From NCBI GenBank assembly GCA_023052935.1, contig CM041297.1, forward strand, positions 102,473,563 to 102,537,562: a stretch of 64,000 nucleotides of DNA. The letters are read 5' to 3'. This stretch comes from Piezodorus guildinii. Taxonomy: Eukaryota > Arthropoda > Insecta > Hemiptera > Pentatomidae. The position numbers and the translations under genes were made by a program. The notes beneath the pieces are model-generated. The model searched no databases. It was not told the DNA's origin and worked only from the letters and a program-made list of their open reading frames with translations. Each line of letters begins with the position of its first letter. Position 1 is the first letter of the stretch. This document shows, one piece after another, positions 62,201 to 64,000 of the stretch.

Positions 62201-64000
62201 TGTCAAAAGTGGATATAGTACCTTATGGAAATCAACGTCTCATTTCTAAAACGAGCAACTTACGTTTTGACATCTGTTCTTTTATCCAAGCTTTTTATTT
62301 AATCTTCCTTAAAAAACAAAAAAAAAAAAAATGATGTAATATATATTTTGTGACTGTTCAAAAACTGTTCAAACTGAGCAGAAAATTTATAAAGATGCAT
62401 GCATGGTTTACATCTTTAACTACGGCAGTTGTTTAAAACACCGATCGACGTGGATTGACCTTTATCTATTTCCTTCTGTATACGAAATTCGATTTCCTAA
62501 ACAAATCGGTTGAGCGAAGGAGGTTGTGCTTCACGTGGTGAAGGGAATTCTTGTGTGGAATTTTTCGAGAAATTAAAAAATATATGTGTACTTTCTTTTA
62601 AGATAGCTGTTAAAGCTGTCTCGCCAAAAAAAAACAAAAAAAAAACATAATAATAATAAAAATATTTCATTACAAGAATATTTTAAAAAGGAGATAGTTG
62701 AACCAGAAATGATTTGTGATTAATATTTTGGATATTTTTCAGACAATAACAATACATAACTTTCATTTAAATCTGATAAGATATTTCGAGAAGTTTTTTC
62801 CAATTATTTATGACCAAATTGTGTGCTATAATCGTTTTATTGGCTTAACTATCATTGTCGTTTCGCAGTTTATTCTAGATCAAAATAATTAAAGTAATCA
62901 CAAATATTTTTTTTTATTTATTTATTTTTTTTTGTAATTTTTCGCGCTTTAGTGTGAATACTGAAATAGGTGCAAACCATTCAACGTAGCCGGCCATGCG
63001 CTTCTTTCACCATCTATCCTCTACCCAGATACTTTAATCTCTCATACTATAGTTGGTGTTCAGTAGCAATCATTGTTTTTCTTAGTTTAGTTTATTTACC
63101 GGGTACAGTTAACATCTTACAATAATTGATAAGTAGGCTGAGGGTGGATCATACTATCCGTAAAAGAAAGAAACTGACGGATTCAGTTCAGTGAAGCCAC
63201 TAACAAAGTTGCAGTAGTTGGCTTGTACAAACTTGTTTATTAATCAGAAACAGAATCCATGCTACTACCTCTCTGATTGCTACAATGAAATACCGATCAC
63301 AACATTTAATTTGAAAAAGTTTGCCTTGTTTTTCTATTAATAGTATTTTTTGTTAATTTATGGATTTATACTTGGTATTTTTACTTTCACTTACCTATAT
63401 ATGAAATATATAGTAAGAGAAAGTATTGCGATCGGAAAAATTTTCGAATTCCAGTTTTCAAAGGAAATACACGTTTTAGGGTCTCCTGAGTCTAAATAAC
63501 CAAGTCCCGAAAATGATCTGTGTGTCCGTGGTCTAGCGCAAAAGCGAAAAGTCGGAACTGAAATTCATATTTAATACAACTATACGCCCGAGATGTTACA
63601 GCAACTTTTTCATTAATATCGGCTAACCACAAAAGCCACTTTATACCATGCATTTAGCACCTTTTTACGATTTTCTCAAAAACGGCTCTAATGATTTTGA
63701 TTAAACTCGCTATGTCGATGTAAAATTTAATTGGCTTTAATATCATGTACGTTTCATTCTGATTGAAATAGTTTGACTTGGCTTTAATGCCGATATTTTA
63801 AATTTCCTTCCTATAAACTAACTTTAATTTTGTACATTCCAAAAGATTAACCATAACATTTTAATGGCACTGATGAAGGACGGGTAAATATACAGATTGG
63901 ACGAATTTGATTACCAACTATAGGATAAAAGACCAAAACTAATTTTTGATGTAATTTTTGTTTTTTTAGTAATAAGAACTGTACTATAGACGTATAATAT
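59147..64000 (+). CDS. NPC1: NPC1 sterol transporter, first two exons (incomplete)
   Basis: NPC1 exports cholesterol from late endosomes and lysosomes, taking it from NPC2 via its N-terminal domain. Exon 1 (59147-59233) codes a signal peptide; exon 2 (59365-59530) starts the sterol-binding domain: CIWYGQCHTDALGRTQNC, FYNGTAKPLNESGYGLLEKW, CPDFFAKR, matching the C-x-x-YG-C ... NC-Y-G-AKPL ... CP pattern. The ATG at 59147 is used because it opens the hydrophobic signal. Donor GTAAGT at 59531 begins an intron that runs out of the window. All other exons are outside. Confidence 0.93.
59365..59530 (+). CDS. NPC1: NPC1 exon 2: start of sterol-binding domain
   Basis: Acceptor TTTAG at 59364. Cysteines at CIWYGQC and NC, with NGT and NES glycosylation sites. 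One base left at 59530. Confidence 0.93.
61680..61945 (+). repeat. tRNA-derived SINE (family S)
   Basis: Contains TAAAACCTGGATAGGCAAAA and AGCCATAGTAGCACAAGGTG as in 34783-35095. Head shortened. Confidence 0.75.
62014..62080 (+). repeat. Tandem duplication, about 32 bp
   Basis: AAAGTACTATATCCCTTTTA occurs twice with short spacers. Confidence 0.85.
63375..64000. repeat. Dispersed DNA repeat, copy 3 (runs off the window)
   Basis: Same opening and body as 16847-17740 (TTTCACTTACCTATATATGA, then AAAAACGGCTC). Confidence 0.8.

Larger units (their letters stand above)
59531..63370. other. NPC1 intron 2 (no recognised exon)
   Basis: No frame encodes the next NPC1 block. It holds a SINE (61680), a tandem repeat (62014) and unassigned AT-rich sequence. 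Confidence 0.6.

Noticed and set aside
1..64000. CRISPR array, bacterial operon or riboswitch
   Set aside because: Spliced eukaryotic genes and animal transposons throughout; repeats are dispersed or simple, not regularly spaced.

Overview
The window is AT-rich, intron- and transposon-laden animal DNA, most likely from an insect. The evidence is eukaryotic GT-AG splicing, arthropod-type transposons (Tc1, mariner, CR1/jockey-like LINEs, Penelope, Ty3/gypsy, Helitron-like ends, tRNA-derived SINEs), and three animal genes. The exact order of insect cannot be told from the sequence.

Genes. (1) Androglobin (calpain-7-like protein), plus strand, at least 23 exons from 1244 to 48940. The window enters after the start of the gene and includes its stop codon. 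The exons were pieced together from splice sites, reading phase and family resemblance. Most junctions are phase-compatible, but several exons need 1-nt corrections. Either the locus is a young pseudogene or the assembly carries uncorrected indels. (2) A rhodopsin-class peptide GPCR, minus strand, 4 exons, 57273 down to 52684, complete (351 codons), with intact phases. (3) The first two exons of NPC1 (sterol transporter), plus strand, from 59147, divergent from the GPCR; the third exon lies beyond the window.

Layout. 1-49 kb is androglobin, whose introns hold nearly all the transposons. Three are nested: a Tc1 element split by a LINE (12356-15280), an LTR element whose left LTR is split by a LINE (7386-11170), and a Ty3/gypsy element split by a 4.1-kb, near full-length LINE (39908-46540). 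A Penelope-like element with a hammerhead-like motif lies at 36.8-38.7 kb, and a fold-back carrying a similar motif at 18.7-18.9 kb. 49-52.6 kb is intergenic LINE and SINE debris. 52.7-57.3 kb is the GPCR. 57.3-59.1 kb is the divergent intergenic region. 59.1-64 kb is the start of NPC1.

The three genes do not form an obvious pathway: androglobin is linked to cilia and sperm in animals, the GPCR to neuropeptide signalling, and NPC1 to lysosomal sterol export. The most unusual observations are a GPCR intron with both splice sites inside copies of one direct repeat (intron gain by tandem duplication), the nested insertions with clean target-site duplications, the paired hammerhead-like motifs, and an androglobin whose globin region has almost no histidines.
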